Assembly: GCF_003002825.1 (NCBI RefSeq)
Contig: NZ_PVTE01000005.1
Coordinates: 1 to 64,000, forward strand
DNA length: 64,000 nt
Direction: 5' to 3'
DNA from: Spirosoma oryzae
Lineage (GTDB): Bacteria > Bacteroidota > Bacteroidia > Cytophagales > Spirosomataceae
Below the pieces are notes generated by a model, which saw nothing but the letters and a program-made list of their open reading frames with translations, did no database searches and was not told where the DNA came from. This document shows, piece by piece, positions 9,385 to 18,844 of the stretch (position 1 is the stretch's first letter; each line of letters opens with the position of its first letter). Position numbers and translations under genes: made by a program.

Positions 9385-10185
9385 CTACAGGCCTACGTAA
9401 TAGTCGTAGCCGCGCTCGGCCCAGAAATCGCGGGGGCGTTCGTCGGAGAAGAAAATCCGGCCGATGCGTTTGAGATTCTTGACGCCGTACTTCACCGGAA
9501 TAATCAGGCGGAGGGGCGCACCGTGTTGTGCGTTGATGGGTTGTCCGTTGTTCTCGTACGCCAGCAGCGTCTGTGGGTGCAGGGCACTCTCAATGTCGAT
9601 ACCTACGTAATAGCCTTTGTCGGGTGTTTCCATGCCGACGTGTTTGAACAGATCGTCGGGCTGATCGGGGTTGGGCGCGTTACCACTACGGGTGCCGAGC
9701 TTGTAAGCGGCCAGAAAATCCGATAGCCGCGCACCAGCCCAGTTCTGCTTCTGACTCCAGCCTTCGATGCATTTGAACTCGTACGTAATCTCGTGTTTTG
9801 GTAACGCCTTGATCGCGTCCATCGACAGGAGCAGCGGTTCGGCATTGGCCCGGTCGACTTGCAGTTGCCAGTCGTCGGTAACGGGTTTTTTGATGCCCTC
9901 GTAGCCGTTGACGCGGGCCGGGCGGGCCGCCTGTTTCGGGTCGAACGTGGGGACAAGGTGTGCGTTGCTGAAATAAGTTTTGGCAACCGTTTCGTTTTCG
10001 TTCAGCACCAGCCGGAGCGGGCGCTTCACACCCATCGCGTTTTTGCTGTCAGCAATATACTTGTACAGTCCTGCTGAACCGGCGGCTGCCAGGGCAAATA
10101 CGCCAAACGAAATCAGCGTTTTCCGGCGTGTAACCGATTCGGGAACGTCTTCTTCGGGAAGTTTAGGCTCAGTTGACTGGCTCAT
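9385..10185 (-). CDS. Molybdopterin-dependent sulfite oxidase/MsrP-like oxidoreductase
   Basis: 266 residues. A twin-arginine-like stretch (TRRKTLISFG, about 20-29) followed by a hydrophobic segment suggests Tat export or membrane anchoring. The body is a sulfite oxidase-type molybdopterin domain; the conserved cysteine that ligates molybdenum is seen in FKCIEGW near residue 138. Relatives include MsrP, which reduces oxidised methionine in periplasmic proteins. Its start codon overlaps the stop of the upstream cytochrome b gene by 4 bp (ATGA), so the two are translationally coupled and probably form one complex. The electron donor would be the cytochrome. True substrate unknown. Confidence 0.83.
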   Translation of the reverse strand: MSQSTEPKLPEEDVPESVTRRKTLISFGVFALAAAGSAGLYKYIADSKNAMGVKRPLRLVLNENETVAKTYFSNAHLVPTFDPKQAARPARVNGYEGIKKPVTDDWQLQVDRANAEPLLLSMDAIKALPKHEITYEFKCIEGWSQKQNWAGARLSDFLAAYKLGTRSGNAPNPDQPDDLFKHVGMETPDKGYYVGIDIESALHPQTLLAYENNGQPINAQHGAPLRLIIPVKYGVKNLKRIGRIFFSDERPRDFWAERGYDYYVGL

Positions 10186-10919
10186 GACAGGGCGGGTTGA
10201 GTAGGGGAAGCTGGATCGGACGGGTGGACGGGCGCAACCGGCTGACTGGCTGGTCGTTCGGGATCGCCGGGTTTAACGACTTCGAATCCCGTTATCATCG
10301 ACTGGAAATTGTGCCAGCCGGCGCGGGCCACCTGAATCACGTGAACAACGAAAAACAGCACGAAGCCTACGGTCAGTGTGAAATGCTCCAGACGGGCGGC
10401 TTCGTAGCCACCCAGCAGTGTTGTCAGCCAGGCAATCTGCACGGGTTTGTAAATGGCGAAGCCCGTCAGTACGGAGCCAATGCCCATCAGCATGACGGTG
10501 AAATACGCAATCTTCTGCGCGCCGTTGTACTTCACGAAAGGCGGTTGGGTTTTGCGCAGGCCGAGGTCATACAACACAACCTGCCCCGCTTCCCGAAACG
10601 AGTTTCGGTCGGGTACCAGATGTCGCCATTCGCCAGAGATGAACGTGTAGGCTACGTACAGGATACCGTTCAGAATGAACACCCACATAAACACCCAGTG
10701 CCAGGCCATGCCTTCAGCCAGTCGGAAGGGCACCTTCAGGGCTTTGTAGAAGCTATCGGGGAAAAACGACAGCAGCACATAGTCGCCGATCTGAATCTTG
10801 TACGGGTCGTAGGCCCAATAGATGAGCAGACCGCTCCAGATCATCACGAACAAGACCGGGAAGTTGATCCAGTGGAACCACCGGATCGCCAGCGGATGCT
10901 TATGCACAATGCGTTTCAT
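10182..10919 (-). CDS. Cytochrome b561/hydrogenase-type membrane cytochrome b subunit
   Basis: About 245 residues from the ATG at 10919 (an 18-codon upstream extension is possible but starts inside a region without supporting features). It has four or five hydrophobic segments with histidines suited to haem b ligation: HKHPLAIRWFHW near the N-terminus, MAWHWVFMW near 90, and EHFTLTVGF and FFVVHVIQVARAGWHNF near the C-terminus. It resembles the cytochrome b of formate dehydrogenase/Ni-Fe hydrogenase complexes. It likely passes electrons from the quinone pool to the coupled molybdopterin protein. The C-terminal tail is Pro-rich and polar. Confidence 0.8.
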   Translation of the reverse strand: MKRIVHKHPLAIRWFHWINFPVLFVMIWSGLLIYWAYDPYKIQIGDYVLLSFFPDSFYKALKVPFRLAEGMAWHWVFMWVFILNGILYVAYTFISGEWRHLVPDRNSFREAGQVVLYDLGLRKTQPPFVKYNGAQKIAYFTVMLMGIGSVLTGFAIYKPVQIAWLTTLLGGYEAARLEHFTLTVGFVLFFVVHVIQVARAGWHNFQSMITGFEVVKPGDPERPASQPVAPVHPSDPASPTQPALS

Positions 10920-11043
10920 ACTAATCGTGTCGATGAAAACTCGTCTACTACCAATACGATAGATTGCGGGCAAAGGTTTGGCCGGGGGAAATTTGTTATA
11001 CTTACAACCGCCCGGTGTATCGGGCCACCTGATTCCTTATCCT

Positions 11044-11889
11044 ATGCAACTCAAAACCATTGACGTCGGACCGTTCAAACTCGACGGGGGCGCCATGTTC
11101 GGCGTCGTGCCGAAAACGATCTGGCAACGAACCAACCCGGCCGACGATCGTAACCTGTGCGAATGGGCGCTGCGCTGCCTGCTGATCGAAGACGATAACC
11201 GACTGATGCTGGTCGATACCGGCACCGGTGATAAACAGAACGATCGCTTTTTTGCTTTTTACGACCTACCCAACGGCAAAACACTGACGAGTGAAATTGA
11301 ACGGGCGGGCTACGCGGCCAGCGACGTGACCGATGTCCTGCTGACGCACCTGCATTTCGACCATGCCGGGGGCGCGGTTCATTACGCCGACACCGACCGA
11401 ACCATACTGGCACCGACCTTCGCCAATGCTACTTATTGGGTGCATGGCGAGCAGTGGCACTGGGCCATGACCCCCAACCCACGTGAGCGGGCAACTTACC
11501 TGCGCGAAAACCTGCTGCCCCTCCAGGAAAGCGGACAGCTTGCGTTTACGAATGAGCGCGATCATGGACTTAGCGGACTGGAACTGCTGTACGTCGACGG
11601 GCATACCGAAAAGATGACGCTGCCGAAAATCCAGTATGCCGGTCGGACGTTGTTATTCTGCGCCGACCTGATTCCGTCGGCTTCGCACGTTCCCATTCCA
11701 TATGTGATGGGCTACGACATCCGGCCGCTGGTAGCGATGAGTGAAAAGGAACACTACCTGGAGCAGGCCGTCGACGGCGACTGGATCCTGGTGTTCGACC
11801 ACGACCCCTACGTCGAAGCGGCTGTGCTGGAGCGAACCGAAAAAGGAATCCGGGTTAAACAGAGCGGTAGGCTGGCCGAGTTGTTATAG
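11044..11889 (+). CDS. Metallo-beta-lactamase fold hydrolase
   Basis: About 281 residues from the ATG at 11044. The metal-binding motif THLHFDHAGG sits at about 101-110, with further ligand candidates in the segments VHGEQWHW, CADLIPSASHV and FDHDP. There is no signal peptide, so it is cytosolic. The arrangement resembles lactonase/AhlD-like members, but the family also includes hydrolases of many esters and thioesters, so substrate cannot be assigned. The next gene begins 42 bp downstream on the same strand, suggesting a short operon with the patatin-like protein. Confidence 0.85.
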   Translation: MQLKTIDVGPFKLDGGAMFGVVPKTIWQRTNPADDRNLCEWALRCLLIEDDNRLMLVDTGTGDKQNDRFFAFYDLPNGKTLTSEIERAGYAASDVTDVLLTHLHFDHAGGAVHYADTDRTILAPTFANATYWVHGEQWHWAMTPNPRERATYLRENLLPLQESGQLAFTNERDHGLSGLELLYVDGHTEKMTLPKIQYAGRTLLFCADLIPSASHVPIPYVMGYDIRPLVAMSEKEHYLEQAVDGDWILVFDHDPYVEAAVLERTEKGIRVKQSGRLAELL

Positions 11890-11931
11890 TCGCGGGCCTG
11901 CTTGTCGGGTGCAGCCACTAGTTTGTTTGTT

Positions 11932-12702
11932 ATGAAAATTGGATTGGTATTGTCGGGGGGCGGTGCCCGTGGTATTGCTCACCTGGGTGTTATCAAGGCG
12001 CTTCAGGAGATGGGACTGACGTTCGATCAGATCTCGGGAACGAGTGCCGGTGCTATCGTGGGGGCCCTGATTGCACAGGGCTACACACCCGACGAAAGCT
12101 TGAAGCTGTTCGAGTCGTCGTCGTTTATGAAGCACCTGCGTCCGGCCTGGAACCGCATGGGTTTACTCCGGCTCGATACCGCCACCGAGCTGTTTCGTAC
12201 CTATATCCCGCACGACTCGTTCGAGGGGTTACACATTCCCTTACACGTCGTCGCTGTTGATCTGCTCGATGGCGTACAGGTGCTGTTCGAGAAGGGCGAA
12301 CTGATTCGGCCGGTGCTGGCGTCCTGCTGCCTGCCGGGTATTTTCGAACCCATGCTCATCAACAAACGGCAATACATCGACGGTGGCGTATTGAACAACC
12401 TGCCTATCGAACCCATTGAGCAGAAGGTCGACCGGGTGATTGCCTCACACTGTAATCCGTTTGGTATGTCGCGGCCGATCCGGTCGGTGCGGGGCGTTAT
12501 CGAACGCAGCCTGATTCTGGCCGTACAGAGCAAAACCCGCGACAAATTCAACCGCTGCAACGTACTCATCGAACCTACCGATCTGGTCGGCTTCGGTCCA
12601 ACTGACATCAGCAAGGCAAGGGACGTATTTCGGATCGGCTATCGACATACAATCGCCATGCGTGCCGACATTGAACAGATGCTTCAGGAAGGGTGCGGCT
12701 GA
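11932..12702 (+). CDS. Patatin-like phospholipase family protein
   Basis: About 256 residues from the ATG at 11932. It has the full patatin signature: oxyanion loop GGGARG at 9-14, nucleophile elbow GTSAG at about 36-40 with the catalytic serine, and the aspartate of the DGG motif near 150. Family enzymes are serine acyl hydrolases of phospholipids or neutral lipids. With no signal peptide or C-terminal outer-membrane domain, it resembles the small RssA/YchK-type members rather than secreted PlpD types. A terminator follows at 12728-12758. Confidence 0.9.
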   Translation: MKIGLVLSGGGARGIAHLGVIKALQEMGLTFDQISGTSAGAIVGALIAQGYTPDESLKLFESSSFMKHLRPAWNRMGLLRLDTATELFRTYIPHDSFEGLHIPLHVVAVDLLDGVQVLFEKGELIRPVLASCCLPGIFEPMLINKRQYIDGGVLNNLPIEPIEQKVDRVIASHCNPFGMSRPIRSVRGVIERSLILAVQSKTRDKFNRCNVLIEPTDLVGFGPTDISKARDVFRIGYRHTIAMRADIEQMLQEGCG

Positions 12703-12727
12703 CCCGTACCACACTCTGTACGATGCA

Positions 12728-12758
12728 AACCGCTGGATATACCGTCCAGCGGTTTTTT
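12728..12758 (+). terminator. Intrinsic terminator after the patatin-like gene
   Basis: A 10-bp stem (12728-12737 with 12745-12754) and a T run. It separates the patatin gene from the SusCD region. Confidence 0.85.
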
Positions 12759-12943
12759 ATTCTATAGGGAAACTACTCAGCGATAATGATTGAAAAATAG
12801 CCGGAAGTAGGCAGTTGTTATTATATGGTACTAATCTAAGTTGAACTATAATCAAAATAAAATTCTGATTTGAAAGTGTGTAGTGGAATTTTGATAACAC
12901 ATTTTATTGTGAAGCAATATTATGTATGGTAACTAATATTTTT

Positions 12944-12951
12944 TAGTTTTG
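12944..12951 (+). promoter_or_regulatory. TAnnTTTG -7 box upstream of the first SusC gene
   Basis: TAGTTTTG fits the Bacteroidota sigma-ABfr -7 consensus and lies 41 bp before the start codon in a very AT-rich stretch (12760-12990). No convincing -33 TTTG was found at the usual spacing. Confidence 0.45.
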
Positions 12952-12991
12952 TTCAAACCGTATTGTAGGTCTAATCTAAACTAACTGATGT

Positions 12992-15900
12992 ATGAGGATA
13001 ATTCTACTGGTGAGTGTGCTGTTCGTGTGCTCATTGGCCGGCCCTGTCTGGGCTCAGGATCGAACCGTCACGGGCAAGGTAACCGCTTCGGAAGACGGTA
13101 GTTCAATACCGGGTGTATCGGTCGTTGTAAAAGGAACCACGCGTGGGGCAAACACCGATGCGAATGGGGCTTACTCGATCAGCGTACCGACCAATGGTGG
13201 CGTTTTGGTGTTTAGTTTCGTCGGCTCTACGTCGCAGGAAGTACAAGTTGGTAACCGGTCGGTTATTGATGTAAAGCTGGCCAATGACTCCAAACAACTG
13301 GGCGAAGTAGTCGTAACGGCGTTAGGTATTCAGCGTGAGAAAAAAGCGCTGGCCTATGCCACAACAAATCTAAAAGGCGACGCGCTGCAGCAGCGGTCGG
13401 AGCCCGATCCACTCCGTGCGCTGTCGGGTAAGGTTCCGGGTGTCAACATCACGTCGGGTGGTGGGGCACCGGGGCAGGGTACCAAGATCAACATTCGGGG
13501 GAATACCTCCTTTACCGGAAACAACCAGCCGCTATTCGTCGTCGATGGTATTCCGTTCGATAACTCGTCGAACAGTGCCGGGTCCAGCTATGCGAATAAC
13601 AGCGTCGTTTCGAACCGGGCTTATGACATCGATCCGAATAACATCGAGACGATGACCGTTCTGAAAGGAGCGGCTGCTTCGGCTCTGTACGGCTCGCGGG
13701 GAGCCAACGGCGTTATCGTTATCACAACGAAATCGGGTAGCAAAAGCGCCAAACGTGGTCTGGAGGTAACCTACAACGGGTCGTATTCAACCGAAAAAAT
13801 TTCGACCATTCCCGACTACCAGAACACGTACTCGCAGGGATCGAACCAAACGTACAATGGTGGCTTTATCGGTAACTGGGGTACGGTGATGCCGTCGGAA
13901 GTCGACCGGATCAATGCCGCCCTCGGCTTTGAGCGCTATTCGAAAACCATCGTCAGTGGCTACCCGGAAGGAACCGTGCCGAACCCGATCGTCGGTGTGC
14001 CGTATACGGCTGCCCGCTACAAATCGGTGTTCCCCGAACTGCTCGACGCCAACGGTAACGCACTGCCCGTTCCGCTACAGTCGTACGACATTATCGGTGG
14101 TTTCTTCAAGACGGGTAACGTTATCGAAAACAGCGTCAATATCAGTTCGACGGGTGACAAGACATCACTGAACGCCGGCGTATCGCGCACGACCAACAAC
14201 GGGATTATTCCCAACTCGTTCTCGAAACGTACGTCGCTGAATTTCGGTGGTAGCGCTACGCTGAACAACGGCCTGCACATTGCCGGTAACGTAAACTACG
14301 TCAATACCGATCAGCAGAGCCCACAATCGGGTGCATCGTTCTTTACTGATTATAGCTCAGGGTCGAGCAGCTCGATTTACGACCGCTTGTTCTACCTGCC
14401 CCGTAACTACAACCTCAACGGCTATCCGTTCGAGAACCCTGTCGATGGCTCGAACGTATTTTATCGGGCACTCGACAACCCGCTCTGGATTGCCAAATAC
14501 AACCTGTACACGTCGGACGTAAACCGCATATTCGGTAATATGACCTTGAATTACGACGTGAAGCCCTGGCTTAATCTGACCGCACGCGGTGGGGTGAATA
14601 CGTACCACGAAACGCGCCACAACAACCTGCGGCCGGGTGGTACGGTTTATCCGCTGGGGCAGGTATCCCGTACGGAGCTGACGAAGACCGAAACTGACTT
14701 CACTTTTCTGGCAACGGCAACCCACGATTTCAGTGAGCGGTTCAACGCGCACCTGCTGGTAGGGTTCAATGCCAACGAGCGGAACTATGCGCAGGCGGTC
14801 ATGATCGGTACGCAGGTCATCGATGCCAACGTGATGAACGTAGGCAGTACGCTGACACAGACAGCGGGCGAATACAACGAGAAGCGTCGGATATATGGCG
14901 TATTCGGCGAACTGGGTCTGTCGTACAACAACTTTGCGTTCCTGACGGCTACGCTCCGCAACGACCATTCATCCACACTGTCGGCGTCGGCCCGTAGCTA
15001 CTACTACCCGGCTGTTTCGGGTTCGTTTGTGTTCACCGATGCATTCCATCTGCCCAAGAATATCCTGAACATGGGTAAGATCCGGGCGAACTACGCGATG
15101 GTGGGTAAAGACGCCGATCCGTACCAGGTGTACACCCAGTACTACCTGAGCCGGCAGTACGTCAATGGTACCGCTATTTCGGTAACGGGACTGCCGTCGA
15201 CGCTGAACAACCTGAACCTGAAGCCGGAGTTCACGACCGAAACAGAGATCGGTACCGAGTTACAGTTTTTCAACAACCGGATCAACCTCGACCTCGCTTA
15301 CTTCTACCGTAAGTCGACGGATCTGATTGTGCCGCGCCGGATCGCTACGTCGACGGGTTTCTACAACGAAATCACCAATGCCGGCCGGATCGACAACAAA
15401 GGATTGGAAATCGGTCTGACACTGGTACCGGTGCGGCTACAGAATGGCTTCGAGTGGTCATCGACGTTTGCCTTCACACGGCTGCGTTCCAACGTAGTTG
15501 ATGCGGGTCCGTCGGGCGAAATTTTTCTTGGCGGTACAGGGCTGTCATCGCTCGGAACGATGCACCGTGTCGGCAACCCGTTCGGTATGATCTATGGTAC
15601 GGTAAACGCGCGTGACGATAATGGCAAGCTGCTCATCAACTCCAGTACGGGGTTGCCGTTTACCCTGCCTCAATCCCAATTGCTGGGTAATCCGGCTCCG
15701 AACTTCACGCTGGGTTGGACGAACTCGATCTCGTTTAAAGGCTTCAATCTGTCGGCGCTGATCGATTACCGTCAGGGGGGCAAAATCTTCTCGGCAACGG
15801 CGGCTTCGCTGCTGCTGCGTGGTCAGCTGAAAGGTACCGAAGACCGGGAAGGTATGCGCGTGATTCCGGGTGTGCTGGGTGATCCGGCTACCTATAAACC

Positions 15901-16279
15901 GATTCTGGACGAGAACGGTAGTGAAATTCGGAATACTATTCCGATGTCGGCTTTCCAGTATCACTTCTCCAGTGGTTTCGGTGCGTACGGTGCCGACGAA
16001 ACCAACGTCTACGACGCTACCGTGATCCGGCTGCGTGAAGTAACGCTGGGCTACAACGTACCCAAAGCGTTCCTGAATCGCTATCTGAGGGTATTCGGTA
16101 GCCTGCGTGCGTCCGTATCGGGCCGTAACCTGTGGTTCAAAGCGCCCAACATGCTGAAAGGACTCAACTTCGATCCGGAAGTGCTGGCCAGTTATCCCGA
16201 CGCCAACATCCAGGGCTTCGACCTGGGCGCAGCGCCGTCGACCCGCCGGTATGGTGTCAACCTGACGGCCACCTTCTAA
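12992..16279 (+). CDS. SusC/RagA family TonB-linked outer membrane transporter (pair 1)
   Basis: 1095 residues with a signal peptide (about 1-22, ending VWAQ). A carboxypeptidase-like regulatory domain (about 25-105, GKVTASEDGSSIPGVSVVVKG) is followed by the plug domain with GKVPGVNI, FVVDGIPF and the hallmark LYGSRGANGVI near 230, then a 22-strand barrel ending in an aromatic residue (TATF). Such proteins import glycans or peptides across the outer membrane with a lid formed by SusD, powered by TonB. The SusD partner starts 38 bp downstream. No sigma/anti-sigma pair or hybrid sensor lies nearby and no enzyme betrays the substrate. Confidence 0.95.
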   Translation: MRIILLVSVLFVCSLAGPVWAQDRTVTGKVTASEDGSSIPGVSVVVKGTTRGANTDANGAYSISVPTNGGVLVFSFVGSTSQEVQVGNRSVIDVKLANDSKQLGEVVVTALGIQREKKALAYATTNLKGDALQQRSEPDPLRALSGKVPGVNITSGGGAPGQGTKINIRGNTSFTGNNQPLFVVDGIPFDNSSNSAGSSYANNSVVSNRAYDIDPNNIETMTVLKGAAASALYGSRGANGVIVITTKSGSKSAKRGLEVTYNGSYSTEKISTIPDYQNTYSQGSNQTYNGGFIGNWGTVMPSEVDRINAALGFERYSKTIVSGYPEGTVPNPIVGVPYTAARYKSVFPELLDANGNALPVPLQSYDIIGGFFKTGNVIENSVNISSTGDKTSLNAGVSRTTNNGIIPNSFSKRTSLNFGGSATLNNGLHIAGNVNYVNTDQQSPQSGASFFTDYSSGSSSSIYDRLFYLPRNYNLNGYPFENPVDGSNVFYRALDNPLWIAKYNLYTSDVNRIFGNMTLNYDVKPWLNLTARGGVNTYHETRHNNLRPGGTVYPLGQVSRTELTKTETDFTFLATATHDFSERFNAHLLVGFNANERNYAQAVMIGTQVIDANVMNVGSTLTQTAGEYNEKRRIYGVFGELGLSYNNFAFLTATLRNDHSSTLSASARSYYYPAVSGSFVFTDAFHLPKNILNMGKIRANYAMVGKDADPYQVYTQYYLSRQYVNGTAISVTGLPSTLNNLNLKPEFTTETEIGTELQFFNNRINLDLAYFYRKSTDLIVPRRIATSTGFYNEITNAGRIDNKGLEIGLTLVPVRLQNGFEWSSTFAFTRLRSNVVDAGPSGEIFLGGTGLSSLGTMHRVGNPFGMIYGTVNARDDNGKLLINSSTGLPFTLPQSQLLGNPAPNFTLGWTNSISFKGFNLSALIDYRQGGKIFSATAASLLLRGQLKGTEDREGMRVIPGVLGDPATYKPILDENGSEIRNTIPMSAFQYHFSSGFGAYGADETNVYDATVIRLREVTLGYNVPKAFLNRYLRVFGSLRASVSGRNLWFKAPNMLKGLNFDPEVLASYPDANIQGFDLGAAPSTRRYGVNLTATF

Positions 16280-16317
16280 TCATTCCGTCCATCTCATTAC
16301 TCTTTCTGATTGGATCA

Positions 16318-18039
16318 ATGAAACGACAATATATACCATTAAAAAAGTGTCTGTTAGCGGGGGCGCTGCTCTGGATGAGTTCGTGCCAGCTGACAAATCT
16401 CGACATCAATACCAACCCTAACCTGCCGGCTTCGGGCTCGCTGAAACTGCTGTTGCCGAACGCCGAACTGGCCGCTGTCAATGCCGCAACGCAGGTGATG
16501 GGTAGCGCTTCGGGTTTTTCCGGCCTGATGAGCAGTTCAGACGACTACGACCTGAACAACAACTCCTTCAACGGTACCTGGGATAATTTTTATCTACAGA
16601 TGCAAAGCGTCGAGCAGATGCTACGGGCAACCGAAGACGGCGCAAATCCGTACTATCGGGGTATCGCCATGGTACTGAAAGCCTACGCCGTAGGCAACAT
16701 GGTCGACACGTTCGGCGATATTCCGTACTTCAACGCTTGGAAAGGTAATGTCGATGGTACCGATCGGTCGGTGAAGTTTGACAAGGACTCGGAGATATAC
16801 GAAGACCTGCTCAAACTGTGTGATCAGGCTGTCGCTGAATTTGCCAAAAATCAGGCGGTAGCCGTGCAGGGTGATTTCATCAACAACGGTAGCGCAACGT
16901 CCTGGATTCGGCTGGCAAAAACGGTAAAGCTGCGTCTGTTGATGAACTCGCGCAAAGGCCGGTCGACGGGTAATGCCGATCTGAAAGCTGCCTTTGCCGC
17001 TGGCGGGTATATCACCAGCTCTAGTCAGGATTTTTATTACCAGTATTCGACCCAGATTTCACCGGTCGACAACCGGCACCCCTGGTTTCGTAGCGCGTAC
17101 CTGTCCGACAACGGTTTTACGTATATCAACCATCAGCTGATGGGCGAAATGATTCTGAATAAAGATCCGCGTATGCCGTTCTATTTCTATCGGCAAACCT
17201 CGCGCGTGCTGAATCAGTCGGACCCGACAGACCGGGGTACTACGCCGTACGGAGGAACCTACATGCCGCTTCGGGCTTCCTTCCTGGCGGAGTACAAGAG
17301 CGTATTCTACAACAATCAGCAGGATCTGACGTCCGACGACATCGCGTATATCGCGGGGATCTTCGGTCGTGACCGGGGCGACAATACCGGTGCTGCGGCC
17401 GATACGCCGTTACGGACAGCACCCGGCGCTTATCCGGCTGGTGGCTTGTATTCGGGTCGCGAAATTGCAGCCAAAGCCCTGACCGGGGGAACGGGCAATG
17501 GTAACGGTATCTGGCCCCTGATTACGAGCTGGAACGTGAAGTTCTACCAGATCGAAGCGATTCTTGACGGAACCGGCGTGTCGGGCGACCCACGGTCGCT
17601 GTTCGAGTCGGCCATGCGCGAACAGATTGCCCTGGTTGTCAATACAGCCCTGAAGGTCGACTCGAAGTCAGTGGCTCCGTCGACGTCTAGCATCACGGAT
17701 TACGTAAATGCCTGGCTGAAACTATACGACGCTGCACCGAGCGATCAAAGTAAGCTGAACGTTGTAGCGAAGCAAATCTGGTTTTCAAGCTGGGGGCAGG
17801 GGCAGGAAATCTGGAACCTGATGCGCCGGACGGGCTACCCGCTACAGGGGCAGTTCAAGCAGTTCTCCACAACGATTGAGGCTCCCATTCTCAAGCCGAA
17901 ACGTCAGTACGCGTTGCGCCTGCCTTATCCGTCGCAGGAAGGTAGCCTGAATGCCAACGCAGCCCCGTACATCCAGAACGTCGTGTTCGATCGTGATCCC
18001 ATTTTCTGGGATAAAACCAAGGTTACGTGGAGCTTCTAA
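16318..18039 (+). CDS. SusD/RagB-like surface lipoprotein, SusD-like_2 type (pair 1)
   Basis: About 573 residues from the ATG at 16318. The upstream 62-codon extension overlaps the SusC gene and is rejected because the lipoprotein signal starts here: MKRQYIPLKK, a hydrophobic stretch, then the lipobox SSC with cysteine near residue 22. The LDINTNPNLP start and the AYAVGNMVDTFGDIPYF segment near 120 are typical of the group with non-glycan or unknown ligands. It forms the lid of the preceding SusC barrel. A strong hairpin lies just after its stop. Confidence 0.93.
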   Translation: MKRQYIPLKKCLLAGALLWMSSCQLTNLDINTNPNLPASGSLKLLLPNAELAAVNAATQVMGSASGFSGLMSSSDDYDLNNNSFNGTWDNFYLQMQSVEQMLRATEDGANPYYRGIAMVLKAYAVGNMVDTFGDIPYFNAWKGNVDGTDRSVKFDKDSEIYEDLLKLCDQAVAEFAKNQAVAVQGDFINNGSATSWIRLAKTVKLRLLMNSRKGRSTGNADLKAAFAAGGYITSSSQDFYYQYSTQISPVDNRHPWFRSAYLSDNGFTYINHQLMGEMILNKDPRMPFYFYRQTSRVLNQSDPTDRGTTPYGGTYMPLRASFLAEYKSVFYNNQQDLTSDDIAYIAGIFGRDRGDNTGAAADTPLRTAPGAYPAGGLYSGREIAAKALTGGTGNGNGIWPLITSWNVKFYQIEAILDGTGVSGDPRSLFESAMREQIALVVNTALKVDSKSVAPSTSSITDYVNAWLKLYDAAPSDQSKLNVVAKQIWFSSWGQGQEIWNLMRRTGYPLQGQFKQFSTTIEAPILKPKRQYALRLPYPSQEGSLNANAAPYIQNVVFDRDPIFWDKTKVTWSF

Positions 18040-18050
18040 ACTAATCGACC

Positions 18051-18081
18051 GGGCCGGCCGGCACGCCCTGCCGGCTGGCCC
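18051..18081 (+). terminator. GC-rich intercistronic hairpin between SusD and the lipoprotein gene
   Basis: A 13-bp stem (18051-18063 with 18069-18081, one G-T wobble) with a 5-base loop lies 11 bp after the SusD stop and ends 17 bp before the next start. No T run follows. It could attenuate transcription or protect the upstream mRNA from 3' decay. Confidence 0.6.
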
Positions 18082-18098
18082 ATCAAGTGAAATTGACC

Positions 18099-18764
18099 AT
18101 GAAAAAATTAGTTACTTACGCACTTTCGTTTAGTCTGCTGGTCCTGCTGGGTTGCCGCGATGAGTCGCTCAACCCGCTACCCGGCTGGGACCCCGGTGTT
18201 CATGCCTTCGGCGTATTCGATGGCGTAGCTGAGTCCGGCAAAGCTAATATCGTCAGCTACGCAAAGAATTTTCCGAAAACCGGTCAGGATCAGTCGTCGG
18301 CTGCCATTCCGTTCAAGATTCGCTGGGTGTCGCTCGACAATAAGCTGACCGTGAACAAGATCGAGATCTACGTTGACATGATCGAGAACTACACCGACGC
18401 CGACGGAAACCCAAAGTCGGTGTCGCTCGGCAACGGTGGCAAGCTGGTGAAAACGATCAGCCCATCGGCTGCTAACCGGGAGTGGAATTCGTTCAGTCTG
18501 GCACCCGTCGACATTTACAACCTGTACAAGGATGCGACGGTGAAGTACGACAAAGTCAACGCGGTAAGCGTGTTCAACAACCCGGCCAATGCTCGCCCTA
18601 CGGGTAAGTGGTTCAACGGAACGGAATACTTTGTCATGGTGTGGCGGCTCTATACGACCGACGGACAGGTATTCAAGACGTGGAATCCCGACAGTATCTG
18701 TGGTGATCCAACGCCCGTTTCGCAGGCCAATGCCAACTGTAGCCTGACCTGGGACGTGAAATAA
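18099..18764 (+). CDS. Small lipoprotein of unknown function in the first SusCD operon
   Basis: About 221 residues from the ATG at 18099 (an in-frame GTG at 18087 is possible). A lipoprotein signal with lipobox LLGC places the cysteine near residue 19. The rest is beta-rich and polar, and two cysteines near the end (CGDPTPVSQANANC) could form a disulfide. No catalytic motif was recognised. Third position after SusC and SusD suggests a surface accessory protein, like SusE/SusF by position though not clearly by sequence. A terminator follows, making this the last gene of the operon. Confidence 0.75.
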   Translation: MKKLVTYALSFSLLVLLGCRDESLNPLPGWDPGVHAFGVFDGVAESGKANIVSYAKNFPKTGQDQSSAAIPFKIRWVSLDNKLTVNKIEIYVDMIENYTDADGNPKSVSLGNGGKLVKTISPSAANREWNSFSLAPVDIYNLYKDATVKYDKVNAVSVFNNPANARPTGKWFNGTEYFVMVWRLYTTDGQVFKTWNPDSICGDPTPVSQANANCSLTWDVK

Positions 18765-18792
18765 TCAACTTGTATCTGACTAAGTAATGCGG

Positions 18793-18823
18793 AACAGCAG
18801 GCCATCTTTGGTCTGCTGTTTTT
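18793..18823 (+). terminator. Intrinsic terminator ending the first SusCD operon
   Basis: An 11-bp stem (18793-18803 with 18810-18820, one G-T pair) is followed by a T run. It lies between the lipoprotein and the copper monooxygenase-like gene. Confidence 0.85.
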
Positions 18824-18844
18824 GTTCGATAAGCGAGGCTGATT

